Positions 33,871 to 42,971 of a DNA stretch of 64,000 nt are shown here, piece by piece. The stretch lies in the NCBI GenBank assembly GCA_028281495.1, contig JANQJU010000098.1, forward strand, positions 186,001 to 250,000. Reading direction: 5' to 3'. Under the pieces are notes generated by a model, which saw nothing but the letters and a program-made list of their open reading frames with translations, was not told the origin of the DNA and did not search any database. A program made the position numbers and the translations under genes. The stretch comes from SAR324 cluster bacterium. GTDB taxonomy: Bacteria; SAR324; NAC60-12. Each line of letters opens with the position of its first letter. The stretch's first letter is position 1.

Positions 33871-34761
33871 ATGGAAGATAACAAGGTCACTGGAACCCTA
33901 GAGAAATCTGAATCCGATTGGGTTGGAATGGAACGCCGAAGCGTCACTCGGTCTATCGGGCGGCCGGAAGCGGGGAATTGGGTAGGCTGTGGTTTCATGA
34001 AGAAACCCGGAATCGTTGAATATGATATCAATATTCAATTTCCATTCTATTCTTTGGTGTATGTGATTCGTGGGACCGGCAAATATATCGACGAGAAAGG
34101 GAAAAGTTATGCTTTGAGTGCAGGAAGTCTATTTCAAAGACACCCTGGAGTTTTGCATTCGACCTATATTGACCCAGAAAGCAATTGGTACGAAGGCTAC
34201 ATTGATTACAACAAGGAATTGTATAATTTCTTGGTGGCGATGGGGATCTTGGAAAGCGAAGTTCCGGTTTATCAAACAGCTCCGGACAACACCATTGAAA
34301 CGGAAATCTCCAATCTGATGGAAGAATTAGAAAATGGTTTTGAGACCGATCTCCCGGATACTTTTTTGAAAACAGCGAACTTTGTCAGAAGTTTCTTAAA
34401 TGCTGCCAAGCTCCTGAAACAGGAGAATCACTTGAGTTACATGGTCGAAAAAAGTTGCCATGATTTCAGTCAGAGTTGTCATCAAAGAATTGACCTCAAG
34501 GCCTATTGCAAAAAGAACGGTTGGGGGTATGAAACCTTCCGCAAAACCTTTCAGCAAAGCCAGGGGATTTCCCCAGGAAAATACCTGATTCGAAGACGGA
34601 TGGATACCGCCTGTCAGCTATTGCGGACGTCGCATTTGTCCATTTCTGAAATTGCATTCGAATTGGGCTACAAATCCCAATATGAATTTTCAGCACAATT
34701 CAAGCGTCAAATTGGTATGGCTCCGTCCTATTTCCGAATCGGGAGCCATCAAATGGAATAG
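33871..34761 (+). CDS. AraC-family transcriptional regulator, likely controlling lacZ
   Basis: A 296-residue protein. Residues about 30-130 form a cupin-like sugar-binding domain (F-P-F-Y-S-L-V-Y-V-I-R-G-T-G-K-Y and Q-R-H-P-G-V-L-H-S). Residues about 195-294 carry the two helix-turn-helix units of AraC/XylS proteins, with the second marked by I-S-E-I-A-F-E-L-G-Y-K-S-Q-Y-E-F-S-A-Q-F-K-R and ending P-S-Y-F-R. Such proteins usually activate genes for sugar use when the sugar binds the cupin. It is transcribed divergently from lacZ across 116 bp containing three direct repeats, so galactoside-dependent control of lacZ is the natural reading. Confidence 0.92.
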   Translation: MEDNKVTGTLEKSESDWVGMERRSVTRSIGRPEAGNWVGCGFMKKPGIVEYDINIQFPFYSLVYVIRGTGKYIDEKGKSYALSAGSLFQRHPGVLHSTYIDPESNWYEGYIDYNKELYNFLVAMGILESEVPVYQTAPDNTIETEISNLMEELENGFETDLPDTFLKTANFVRSFLNAAKLLKQENHLSYMVEKSCHDFSQSCHQRIDLKAYCKKNGWGYETFRKTFQQSQGISPGKYLIRRRMDTACQLLRTSHLSISEIAFELGYKSQYEFSAQFKRQIGMAPSYFRIGSHQME

Positions 34762-34887
34762 GTTGCTTATTAGAGAGAGCGACTACCACTGAATTGCTGT
34801 TGCTTTCTCTGCATGGTACCTCTGAATGATACCGAAAAAGTAAGCATTCTCTTAATTTTGTTTTTTATAACTTTGAAAAGGGGTTCT

Positions 34888-35100
34888 ATGAAATATCGCG
34901 TGCTCATTGAACAAGATGAAGATGGAATCTTTGTTGCTGAAGCTCCAGCTTTACCTGGGTGTATTACTGAAGGAAGCACTCGGCAAGAAGCTCTAGCAAA
35001 CATTCAAGAAGCTATCGCTCTTTATTTAGAAAGCCTCCAAGCTCATGATGATCCCATTCCTCCCTCTATTGAAGAAGAAGTTGTTGAGGTCGCAGTATGA
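34888..35100 (+). CDS. hicB: HicB-type antitoxin
   Basis: From ATG 34888 the protein has 70 residues, a minimal HicB fold: K-Y-R-V-L-I-E-Q-D-E-D-G-I-F-V-A-E-A-P-A-L-P-G-C-I-T-E-G, then E-A-L-A-N-I-Q-E-A-I. These are the standard strands and helix of HicB antitoxins, which bind HicA and block its mRNA-cutting activity. There is no added DNA-binding domain at the C-terminus. The stop codon overlaps the ATG of the hicA remnant (ATGA), the usual arrangement for such pairs. A longer frame from 34813 lacks support. Confidence 0.88.
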   Translation: MKYRVLIEQDEDGIFVAEAPALPGCITEGSTRQEALANIQEAIALYLESLQAHDDPIPPSIEEEVVEVAV

Positions 35101-35208
35101 GTGTTTTGCCTCGTAGTTCCCGACCATCAAGAGGTGGCAAAAGGCACCTTGCGTAAGATTATTCGTCAGGCCGGATTGACAGTAGAGGAGTTTAGGGCAT
35201 TGCTGTGA
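35097..35208 (+). pseudogene. hicA: HicA toxin remnant with internal deletion and frameshift
   Basis: ATG 35097 opens with S-V-L-P-R, the normal start of HicA. The rest of that frame stops after 19 residues. In another frame, from 35116, the sequence reads V-P-D-H-Q-E-V-A-K-G-T-L-R-K-I-I-R-Q-A-G, then L-T-V-E-E-F-R-A-L-L to TGA 35206-35208, which is the normal end of HicA. About 30-35 residues in the middle, including the catalytic G-S-H segment, are gone. The end overlaps the convergent prmC gene by 17 bases. The toxin is dead; hicB is intact. Confidence 0.8.
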
Positions 35209-36097
35209 CGGAGGTTACATGCAATGCGCGTGGGTGATCTTGCAGGTCGTGCACGATTTGGAGGAGTTTCAGATGGGAGGGTAACAAGGATTCTAAAGCC
35301 GGACCTTGGTCATAACCCATTTCAAGAAGCATCTGGCCAGACGGGGCTAAGTGTTGAGCACTTTTGGCAAACAAGTAGCGATAAAAGGCCAAACCATCTT
35401 CTCCACCATCCAATGCAACGTGAGGTTCGTGGAGAGTCACATCTCGTTGTAGCAGTGCAATAGTCGTGGTGGGAATGTAAGGCGGGTTACTGACAATAAA
35501 ATCGAACTGTGCTTCAGGGTGCAGCATTTCCAAACAATAACCCTGCACCACTTGGAGTGTATTGGAACGAGGCTCCAGCAATTCAGGGTAACGTAGGATA
35601 TTTTGAGACGCGACTTGAATCGCAATCGGGCTGATATCAATCGTGAGCACCGAGAGGTTCTGCAATTCATGACACAACGACAAAGGAATCGCAGCCGTGC
35701 CGGTGCCCAATTCTAAGAGGCGGCAGGGTTGGTCCGGGTGCGATGCTTGCCACTCCCGAATGGCAACCACGGTCGTTTCGACCAACGTCTCGGTATCGGG
35801 ACGTGGAATCAAGACTCCTTCCTTCACTTCTAAAGTTAACGTCCAAAAATCTTTTTCTCCCAGCAAATAAGCCACGGGTTTTCCTTGAAGCCGTTGTTTG
35901 ACCAAGGCGCGGAAGGAGTCGCGTTCTTCTGGAGCAAGGGGTTTATCGAAAGTCAGATACAAATCCATTCGAGTGCAATGGCAAGCTTTAGCCAGCAGCA
36001 GTTCGGCATCCAAACGAGGGGTGTCGATGCCATGATCTTTGAAGTAACGGTGGGTCCATTCCAAGATCGATTGAATGGTCCAAGTCTGTTGTTCCAT
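35192..36097 (-). CDS. prmC: Peptide chain release factor N5-glutamine methyltransferase PrmC
   Basis: PrmC (HemK) methylates the Gln of the G-G-Q motif in release factors RF1 and RF2. At 301 residues, the protein has the N-terminal helical release-factor-binding domain (about 1-80), the S-adenosylmethionine loop E-L-G-T-G-T-A-A-I at 129-137, and the catalytic N-P-P-Y at 204-207. The P-R-P-D-T-E segment at 98-103 is also characteristic. Usually prmC lies after prfA; here it stands alone between the hicBA remnant and nhaA. Confidence 0.95.
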   Translation of the reverse strand: MEQQTWTIQSILEWTHRYFKDHGIDTPRLDAELLLAKACHCTRMDLYLTFDKPLAPEERDSFRALVKQRLQGKPVAYLLGEKDFWTLTLEVKEGVLIPRPDTETLVETTVVAIREWQASHPDQPCRLLELGTGTAAIPLSLCHELQNLSVLTIDISPIAIQVASQNILRYPELLEPRSNTLQVVQGYCLEMLHPEAQFDFIVSNPPYIPTTTIALLQRDVTLHEPHVALDGGEDGLAFYRYLFAKSAQHLAPSGQMLLEMGYDQGPALESLLPSHLKLLQIVHDLQDHPRALHVTSVTAMP

Positions 36098-36411
36098 AGA
36101 GCTCTCAATTGTAATTCAAACTGGAAAGGCAAAGGAGTCGAGCATAGCTAGCAGCTTTTCTAGATCACAATCGAGAAGAATCAGAGGTGGCCATCCGTTA
36201 TCCAATCGAATGGTTTTCCGTGGTACCGTGTTTAAACTTAATAGGAATAATTGGTGACTCTTGAAAAGTGATTAAAAACATGATTATGTGTGGCCATAAA
36301 AAGTTTATATAGTGTTTTTTAAATTAATTTTTTTATAAACAATATAATTTATTTTAAAATTTTCTAAATGTTTAATCGAGTAAAATTTACTTTATCATGC
36401 AAAGGAAAGCT
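36098..36411. other. AT-rich intergenic region, no gene seen
   Basis: The 314-base gap between the divergent prmC and nhaA genes is strongly AT-rich toward nhaA, with long A and T runs (36310-36375). It must contain both promoters. I see no reading frame, RNA gene or clear repeat. Confidence 0.5.
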
Positions 36412-37593
36412 ATGAACGATACCAAACCCTCCTTCATAACAAACTTTTTCAAACTTGAATCCGCAGGAGGCATCATTTTGATGTTTGCTGCGGTCCTAGC
36501 AATGATACTCGCGAATACTCCTTTGCAGTCGTATTACGATTTGCTCATTGAGGTACCGGTTGAGGTGCGAATAGGCCCATTGGAGATTGCGAAGCCCTTA
36601 TTGTTATGGATCAACGATGGACTGATGGCGCTTTTCTTTTTTCTCGTGGGTTTGGAGTTGAAGCGGGAACTAGTAGAAGGCGAACTTTCAGATAAACGCA
36701 ATGTGATTCTACCCGGTGTGGGTGCTGTGGGGGGAATGCTCGTTCCTAGTCTCATTTATGTGTATTTCAACTGGGAGGATCCGGTGGCGATGAAAGGGTG
36801 GGCGATTCCAGCCGCAACCGACATTGCTTTTGCACTGGGAATTTTGTCGCTGCTGGGATCGAAAGTGCCCACTAGCATCAAGGTCTTTCTAACTTCGGTT
36901 GCCATTTTTGATGATATTGGGGCCATTTTGATCATTGCCCTGTTTTATACAGCAAAAATTTCATGGGTGGCATTATTGGTTGTGGCGTGCTGCATTCCAG
37001 TTTTGGCTTTTTTTAATCGACGCAACATGGAATCGAAGAGCATGTATATTGTGGTGGGCATTGTGATGTGGGTGGCCATGCTCAAGTCGGGAGTTCATGC
37101 AACATTAGCTGGGGTGATCGTAGCGATGTTCATTCCGATGAAATCGAAAACCGATCCCACTCATTCTCCACTCAAAAGTTTAGAACATGATCTTCATTCT
37201 GTTGTGGCGTTTATTGTGTTGCCTGTGTTTGCGTTTGCGAATGCAGGAATCAGTTTGTCGAATATTGGTGCGGATCAATTTTTTCATAGTGTTCCAGTGG
37301 GCATTGCACTGGGTTTATTTTTTGGTAAGCAAGTTGGAATTTTCACGTTGTGCTGGCTTTGCGTCAAACTCAAGTTTGCGAACTTGCCATCTGGAATGGG
37401 GTGGCGTTCGTTGTATGGGACGGCTGCGTTGTGTGGGGTTGGTTTTACAATGAGCTTATTTATTGGTTCGTTAGCATTTGAAGAAACCGGAACTAATCTA
37501 TTATTTGATGAGCGGCTTGGCATCATCTTGGGTTCTCTCGCATCGGGGATTGTGGGGTACTTCGTGCTTCGGGTGAGTTTATCCAAGGCTTAA
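36412..37593 (+). CDS. nhaA: Na+/H+ antiporter NhaA
   Basis: NhaA exchanges internal Na+ or Li+ for external H+ across the inner membrane and is typical of salt- or alkali-exposed bacteria. From ATG 36412 (after AAAGGA) the protein has 393 residues, standard for the family. The N-terminal G-G-I-I-L-M-F-A-A, the F-F-L-V-G-L-E-L-K-R-E motif, the A-A-T-D-I-A-F-A-L-G helix with Asp137, and the ion-binding pair Asp167-Asp168 in A-I-F-D-D-I-G-A-I are all present. About 12 hydrophobic segments follow the usual pattern. It is a single-gene unit. Confidence 0.95.
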   Translation: MNDTKPSFITNFFKLESAGGIILMFAAVLAMILANTPLQSYYDLLIEVPVEVRIGPLEIAKPLLLWINDGLMALFFFLVGLELKRELVEGELSDKRNVILPGVGAVGGMLVPSLIYVYFNWEDPVAMKGWAIPAATDIAFALGILSLLGSKVPTSIKVFLTSVAIFDDIGAILIIALFYTAKISWVALLVVACCIPVLAFFNRRNMESKSMYIVVGIVMWVAMLKSGVHATLAGVIVAMFIPMKSKTDPTHSPLKSLEHDLHSVVAFIVLPVFAFANAGISLSNIGADQFFHSVPVGIALGLFFGKQVGIFTLCWLCVKLKFANLPSGMGWRSLYGTAALCGVGFTMSLFIGSLAFEETGTNLLFDERLGIILGSLASGIVGYFVLRVSLSKA

Positions 37594-37732
37594 ATGAGTG
37601 GAAGGGAGCATGTCAGTTATTGGGTATTTTTCGTTTACCTAACAATAAAAAGAGTTAAGAAATAGAAGTCGATTCTGGAAATTTATGCTTCCTTCTATGG
37701 CAAGATTGGTGTAGCTGATAATAAGTTAAACT

Positions 37733-37766
37733 ACCATAAAAGCTAGGGTTCTTGAGCTTTTATGGT
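37733..37766 (+). terminator. Perfect 12-bp inverted repeat downstream of nhaA
   Basis: ACCATAAAAGCT and AGCTTTTATGGT pair perfectly around a ten-base loop, followed shortly by a T-rich GTTTTT. It lies 140 bases after nhaA and 180 before the next gene. The 352-base gap otherwise shows no gene. It is probably a terminator for nhaA, although the distance is long. Confidence 0.5.
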
Positions 37767-37945
37767 GGGTCTGTTTTTCCAACTGGAGAGCTGGGGTAAT
37801 TCGGGCGGAGCTTTAGCAAGAGGGGTTGTTGAGGTTTAAAACCAAACTTTTTAGTACAAGCTGACTTTAATCAAGACCAATAGTTGGTTGGGATGTCTCA
37901 AAAATCATCTTTGCTTCAAGATCCATCAAACAAAATGAGGTGAAC

Positions 37946-40039
37946 ATGAAACAATTGAGTTTTAGATTTCTGATGATTTCAGGTTTTTCAGTCATGCTGT
38001 TGCTGTTGCTGGGAGTGGCCGCAACGGGATTGCTTGCGATTCGACAAGCCGAAACTGGATTTAAAGTGTATCGAGAGCTGGCACGAGATGCCAATCTATC
38101 CGGCCGTTTACAAGCCAATATGCTGCTCATGCGTTTGGGGGTAAAAGACTACGTGAAAACAGGAAGTTCCAAATCCCTAGAAATTTATGAAGCAAGACGC
38201 GACAAAATGCTGGAATTCTTGGAATTGTCCAAACAAGAAATCCAAAGTCCAAAGCGAACCATTTATGTGGAAGATGTGAGCAACTTGGTCGATGACTATC
38301 AGAGCGCCTTTCAGAAAGTGATCCGATTCCGCGAACAACGCAATCAGATCGTTTATCAGCGACTCGACCCCAATGGTTTGGCCATGCGGGAAGCGTTGAC
38401 ACAAGTCATGCGTTCTGCATTTGAAGACAACGATCCACTGGCGGCTTATTACGCCGGCCTCACGCAAGAGCATGTGTTGCTAGGGCGTTTATATATGACC
38501 AAATTTCTCGACACGAACTCGTTGGATGCCATCAATCGAGCCAAACTGGAGCTTCAAGAACGCATGGAAGAACCTTTGACTACACTGGACCGTGAAGTGC
38601 AAAATCCGAGGCGTCGTGAGCTTTTACAGCAATTGAGAGCCGCTCGGCGGACCTATCTCGCTGCATTGAATGAGCTAGAGGCCCTCATCCTGGAACGCAA
38701 TCGAATCATATCGGGCACGCTCGATGCGATTGGTCCGAAAATCGCTCAAGATGCAGAAGATTTAAAACTTTCAGTAAAAGCCGATCAAGATGAACTGGGA
38801 CCACAGCTTCAAACCACGATGGAAAATGACACTCAAATCATTCTTGCCATGTCCATCTTGGCCCTGTTGGCGGGAATTGCCTCGGCCGCGTATCTCATCC
38901 GGCGGATTTTGAATAATATTGGTGGGGAACCCGCCGAGATTGCAAGGGTCGCTCGACTAGTGGCGAATGGGAACTATGACATTGAATTCGATTCGTCGAG
39001 AAAAATCACTGGCATCCATAAATCGATTCAGGAGATGGTCCAGGCCCTCAAAAAACAAGTGGGTGGGGAACCGGAACGCATCGCCCGAGTTGTGAAAGAA
39101 GTGTGTACCGGCAACCTGACAGTCCAGTTTGACGAGAGTGAAAAATTTCAGGGCATCCATAAGTCGATCAAGGACATGGTGGATTATTTAAATTTGACCC
39201 TGGGAGAAATCGCCGCTTCGATTGAAAATGTGTCGGCGACGGCCAATAAACTTTCAAAAGATAGTGACACTCTGGCTCAAGCTTCCGCCAACCAAGCCAG
39301 CTCTTTGGAAGAGATTGTCTCTGCGATTGTGACCATTGCTGGCCAAACCGAAAATAATGCGAAACGGGCGAAAGAAGCATTCACCTTAGCCGGCAATGCA
39401 CGGGGGCAAGCGGAATCGGGAAATGATCAGATGTCGAACCTCTTGGAAGCGATGAAGGACATCAATGCGTCCTCTCAAGACATTTCAAAAATTATCAAAA
39501 CCATTGATGAGATTGCGTTTCAAACGAACTTGCTAGCCATTAATGCTGCGGTGGAGGCTGCTCGTGCGGGAGAGCATGGAAAAGGGTTTGCTGTGGTCGC
39601 GGAAGAGGTGCGGAACTTGGCACAACGCAGTTCCGAAGCCGCTAAAGAAACAACAGACCTCATTGAAAACTCAGTCCACAAAATTACAATCGGTTATGCT
39701 TACTCGGAGGAAACGGCTCAAGCGTTGCAGAATATTGTCACAGGCACGGTGAAAGTGACCGAGTTGATGGGAGAGATTTCTTCTGCCAGCGAAGATCAAT
39801 CGAGGGGATTGAGTGAGGTGCGGCTTGGTGCTTCGCAATTGAATGAAATCAGTCAAAGCAATGCTGAAATTTCCGATTCTTCAGCGGAAGCTGGTAAAAT
39901 GCTGACTTCTCAAGCAGAATCACTGCGCCATTCGGTGAGTCGATTCCGTTTGGGCCAATCCCAAAGCATGACGCCCTCGTCCTCCTCTCTTCTGATGTTA
40001 CCCAATCAAGAGCAGACTCCACCCACAATGACCTATTGA
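37946..40039 (+). CDS. Methyl-accepting chemotaxis protein with helical bimodular-type sensor
   Basis: ATG 37946 follows TGAGGTGA and gives 697 residues. Membrane helix about 8-30; a long, all-helical periplasmic region of about 260 residues (the size and coiled pattern of helical bimodular sensors, which bind organic acids); second helix about 292-313. Next come two similar HAMP-like blocks, each starting G-G-E-P-x-x-I-A-R-V and ending H-K-S-I-x-x-M-V. The signalling domain has its tip at about 520-560 (E-I-A-F-Q-T-N-L-L-A-I-N-A-A-V-E-A-A-R-A-G-E-H-G). No CheR pentapeptide ends the protein. It is unlinked to other chemotaxis genes here and convergent with pelG. Confidence 0.93.
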   Translation: MKQLSFRFLMISGFSVMLLLLLGVAATGLLAIRQAETGFKVYRELARDANLSGRLQANMLLMRLGVKDYVKTGSSKSLEIYEARRDKMLEFLELSKQEIQSPKRTIYVEDVSNLVDDYQSAFQKVIRFREQRNQIVYQRLDPNGLAMREALTQVMRSAFEDNDPLAAYYAGLTQEHVLLGRLYMTKFLDTNSLDAINRAKLELQERMEEPLTTLDREVQNPRRRELLQQLRAARRTYLAALNELEALILERNRIISGTLDAIGPKIAQDAEDLKLSVKADQDELGPQLQTTMENDTQIILAMSILALLAGIASAAYLIRRILNNIGGEPAEIARVARLVANGNYDIEFDSSRKITGIHKSIQEMVQALKKQVGGEPERIARVVKEVCTGNLTVQFDESEKFQGIHKSIKDMVDYLNLTLGEIAASIENVSATANKLSKDSDTLAQASANQASSLEEIVSAIVTIAGQTENNAKRAKEAFTLAGNARGQAESGNDQMSNLLEAMKDINASSQDISKIIKTIDEIAFQTNLLAINAAVEAARAGEHGKGFAVVAEEVRNLAQRSSEAAKETTDLIENSVHKITIGYAYSEETAQALQNIVTGTVKVTELMGEISSASEDQSRGLSEVRLGASQLNEISQSNAEISDSSAEAGKMLTSQAESLRHSVSRFRLGQSQSMTPSSSSLLMLPNQEQTPPTMTY

Positions 40040-40044
40040 TTGGC

Positions 40045-40066
40045 AAGGGTTGCGATGGCAACCCTT
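40045..40066. terminator. Hairpin between the convergent chemoreceptor and pelG genes
   Basis: AAGGGTTGC and GCAACCCTT form a perfect nine-pair stem with a four-base loop, six bases after the chemoreceptor stop and 18 bases after the pelG stop on the other strand. It could serve both transcripts. No strong T-run follows on either side. Confidence 0.5.
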
Positions 40067-40084
40067 TGTCATGTTGGTCTGAGA

Positions 40085-41452
40085 TCACACTACAATCGGA
40101 GGAGCGGCAAAGGTATAGTAATGCAAGCGTTTCAAGCGATGAAAGGCGAGAAACGCTCCCACGCCGCAGGCAACCATTCCGGCAATGACGTATCCCAGGC
40201 CATATAGCCAAAAATCTCCCAAGGTCCACCACGTAACCAAGAGATTGATGCCCGTGAACAACACATTGACCAGCAAGAATTCGAGGCGACAATCAAAATA
40301 AGCCAAGACGATTCCGACCAAGGAAAATCCCATATGGAAGAAGGCTCCTACACAAGCCATCCGAAAGATTCCCCATTGCGTCCAATCCAGATGCAGAATC
40401 ATCAGCAGCCACGGGGAAACAAAAATGATGACGGTGGTGACGATGATTTGGAAGATCAAGATGCGCGTGCCATTTTTTTTGAGTTCGGCAATGAGGTCTT
40501 GCCGAGCATATTCCAGCGTCAAGTAAGGAGCTTTGTCTTCGACGAGAAAGAAATAACGGCGCAAGCTTTCAAAAAACTCGGTCTCAATGATCATCACAAA
40601 AAAGGCCATTGCGGGGATTACGGTCAGATAAGCCACAAAAAGAGCACCATCGTAAACCGGATAGATCTTGAGAAACCCCACCACCGTCTCGCCTTCCCAA
40701 TACCAAAATAGCATTTTGTCGATCCAAATTCCCAAGCTGGCCGAAGCTCCAGTGAGGTACAGGACCCCATATTTTTTATGAGCCTTCCATACCAAAGAGC
40801 TGGGACGGAAAGTCCCTTTAAACTCCATCGCAATGCTGCTGACCAGCAAGAACACAATAAAGCTGAGGCCAGCATTGAATCCTAATAAAAAGCCAGGAAC
40901 GCCCCAATAGTATCCAGCGATCAAAGAGACCGGAATGGCCAACACAAATCCAAGCAGAAAGGCCCATACGATCTGCATGTAAGCCTTTAAGGTGGAAATG
41001 AATACCATCGTGATCCACATCAGGTTGGTCAGCAGGAACAGCACAAACGTCAATAGGCTGGTCCATAAGGGGAGTTGTAAAAACCATAGCGCTGTCAGTC
41101 CACCCACACTGCCCAATCCCAAAGTGACGAGACAGCTGCCGGTAAAAATTCCAGCAATTTTGGAATCTTCTTGGCTGTAGAGGCAGTCGGAAATTTGGCG
41201 GGTGATGACCATCTGAGTGCCCCCTGTGAGAATCATGGATCCGGCAAAGGAATAGATCGTCAATCCCATGAATTGCAGAACTTCGATTTCCGAGCGAACC
41301 ATTTGCCCCCAAACCGTGATCAAGGCCAGGGTAATCACCGAAAACAACCAGGGGCCGGAGGTGACCAAGGCGGTATAAAAATAGGCAGCTAAGGTGGATT
41401 GAACGGTCTCTTGTTGAAGCAGCTTTTTGAGGTTAAACGCGATCCCGGCCAT
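40085..41452 (-). CDS. pelG: PelG, membrane protein for Pel polysaccharide export
   Basis: I start at ATG 41452 because M-A-G-I-A-F-N-L-K-K-L-L is the family N-terminus; the longer frame adds unrelated residues. The result is 455 residues, matching PelG of Pseudomonas (456). It is a polytopic membrane protein of about 12 helices related to the MATE/MOP flippase superfamily. It works with PelD, PelE and PelF to make and export Pel across the inner membrane. Its 5' end overlaps pelF by 20 bases in another frame, so the two are cotranslated. It is the last gene of the minus-strand pel operon. Confidence 0.93.
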   Translation of the reverse strand: MAGIAFNLKKLLQQETVQSTLAAYFYTALVTSGPWLFSVITLALITVWGQMVRSEIEVLQFMGLTIYSFAGSMILTGGTQMVITRQISDCLYSQEDSKIAGIFTGSCLVTLGLGSVGGLTALWFLQLPLWTSLLTFVLFLLTNLMWITMVFISTLKAYMQIVWAFLLGFVLAIPVSLIAGYYWGVPGFLLGFNAGLSFIVFLLVSSIAMEFKGTFRPSSLVWKAHKKYGVLYLTGASASLGIWIDKMLFWYWEGETVVGFLKIYPVYDGALFVAYLTVIPAMAFFVMIIETEFFESLRRYFFLVEDKAPYLTLEYARQDLIAELKKNGTRILIFQIIVTTVIIFVSPWLLMILHLDWTQWGIFRMACVGAFFHMGFSLVGIVLAYFDCRLEFLLVNVLFTGINLLVTWWTLGDFWLYGLGYVIAGMVACGVGAFLAFHRLKRLHYYTFAAPPIVV

Positions 41453-42971
41453 AGCAATACGTTTGATAGAGGTCGTGGTACTTTTGATACAAAATCGGAA
41501 GGTCGTAAAACTGTTGCATCCGTTGTTTTCCGGCTTCACCCATCTGAGTGGACTTTTCTCGATTCTTCAAGATCGAAAGAATGGCCATAGCGGTTTCTTC
41601 TGGGTCGGCCAAACCCGTGATGATGCCACCTGCCCCCAAATGCCGGTCTGCTTCCATGCCTTCGAGCAGATCCCGGCAGGACCCCACATCGCTAGCGACT
41701 ACAGGGATGCCCAAACATTGGGCTTCGAGAATCACCAGCGGTTGCCCTTCACTGATACTGGTCAATACCAACACATCGATCTTGGGATAGTATTCCATCA
41801 GGTTGACATTGCCCGTGAATCGAATGGCTTGTTGCAGGTTGAGGTTGTCGACCAACTGCACACATTCTTCGTAGTATTCGGGTTCTTCTTCGGTCGGACC
41901 CATCACCCAGACTTCCGCATTGGGTTGCATGTTGACCACCACTCGAATTGCCCGAATGAAGGTTTTCACATCTTTGATCGAAACCACTCGGCCCACAAAA
42001 CCAATAATGGGTTTGCCTTGAGGCTCACGAGGCAAGGCACTCAACCGTGAAAAATCCACGCCATTGGGGATCACTCTCAATTTTTCAGGAGGTGCTCCAT
42101 CTTCGAGTTGGAGGCGTTGATTGCCTGTGTAGAGGGTGATGATTTCATCTGCCTGCTCGTAGCAAAAATACGACATCGCCCGGAACGCATTGATCCAGAT
42201 TTGTTTAAACGCTCCTAAACGTTTTTCTGCCATGAAGCGTTCTTGGGATTTTTCAAAAATCCAACTGGCTCGTGAAATTTCGATTCGGCGTTCTTTGCTA
42301 TAGATCCCATGTTCGGTGACCATCATGGGAGCGTCGGTGATTACTTTAGCTTTGGCGGCCAATAGTCCGGCATAGCCTGTAGAAATGGTATGGTACATCC
42401 GGCACCGAGGCACATCCTGACGTAAAATGGCAAAGATGCCTGCGTGCAAATAACGCCACGTCCAGAAGTAGTCGATAAAGGAAACGTCGGAGTTGCGAAC
42501 ATGATACAGTTGGACGAGCAGGTCCCAGCTTTTAGAATCGTATAAAACCGTAGCGGGGTCCCACTTTCCGGCATGGAGTTGATGCACAGTGTGAGCAAAT
42601 TCAGGACAACCTGAAAACGATTCAGCCGCTTCGGCTTCCTCTTCGACAAAAGGCATCTCAAGATGCAATTTCCAGATGGTTTCGAGTTGTTTTTGCGAGA
42701 AGCCACTACGAAGTGCCTTGGTCCAGAATGGTTTCTTGAACAAGGATTTGTCCTGTAAGTACATGGTGTGCATTTTTTTGATATTGGAAGGCAGTTCATA
42801 ACGCATCTCACGGGGTTGCTTGTCAGGCAGAATGACCAGGAGGCTGAAAGTGAAATCAGGCAATCCTTTCACAATCGAATGTACCCAACTGCTCACACCG
42901 CCCCGCACATAGGGATAGGTCCCTTCTAAAATGAGGCAAATGTCAGCTTCGTAGTCAGAGGACGCGGTCAT
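41433..42971 (-). CDS. pelF: PelF, Pel polysaccharide glycosyltransferase
   Basis: A GT4-fold cytoplasmic glycosyltransferase that polymerises the Pel backbone from UDP-sugars. Its 512 residues match the PelF length (about 507). Characteristic features are the N-terminal I-C-L-I-L-E-G-T-Y-P-Y-V-R-G-G-V-S-S-W-V loop, N-G-V-D-F in the second half, the G-R-V-V-S-I-K-D nucleotide loop, and the retaining-enzyme E-x7-E pattern E-G-Q-P-L-V-I-L-E near residue 407, followed by P-V-V-A-S-D-V-G. The start overlaps the end of pelE by four bases (ATGA). Confidence 0.96.
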   Translation of the reverse strand: MTASSDYEADICLILEGTYPYVRGGVSSWVHSIVKGLPDFTFSLLVILPDKQPREMRYELPSNIKKMHTMYLQDKSLFKKPFWTKALRSGFSQKQLETIWKLHLEMPFVEEEAEAAESFSGCPEFAHTVHQLHAGKWDPATVLYDSKSWDLLVQLYHVRNSDVSFIDYFWTWRYLHAGIFAILRQDVPRCRMYHTISTGYAGLLAAKAKVITDAPMMVTEHGIYSKERRIEISRASWIFEKSQERFMAEKRLGAFKQIWINAFRAMSYFCYEQADEIITLYTGNQRLQLEDGAPPEKLRVIPNGVDFSRLSALPREPQGKPIIGFVGRVVSIKDVKTFIRAIRVVVNMQPNAEVWVMGPTEEEPEYYEECVQLVDNLNLQQAIRFTGNVNLMEYYPKIDVLVLTSISEGQPLVILEAQCLGIPVVASDVGSCRDLLEGMEADRHLGAGGIITGLADPEETAMAILSILKNREKSTQMGEAGKQRMQQFYDLPILYQKYHDLYQTYCYGRDRV

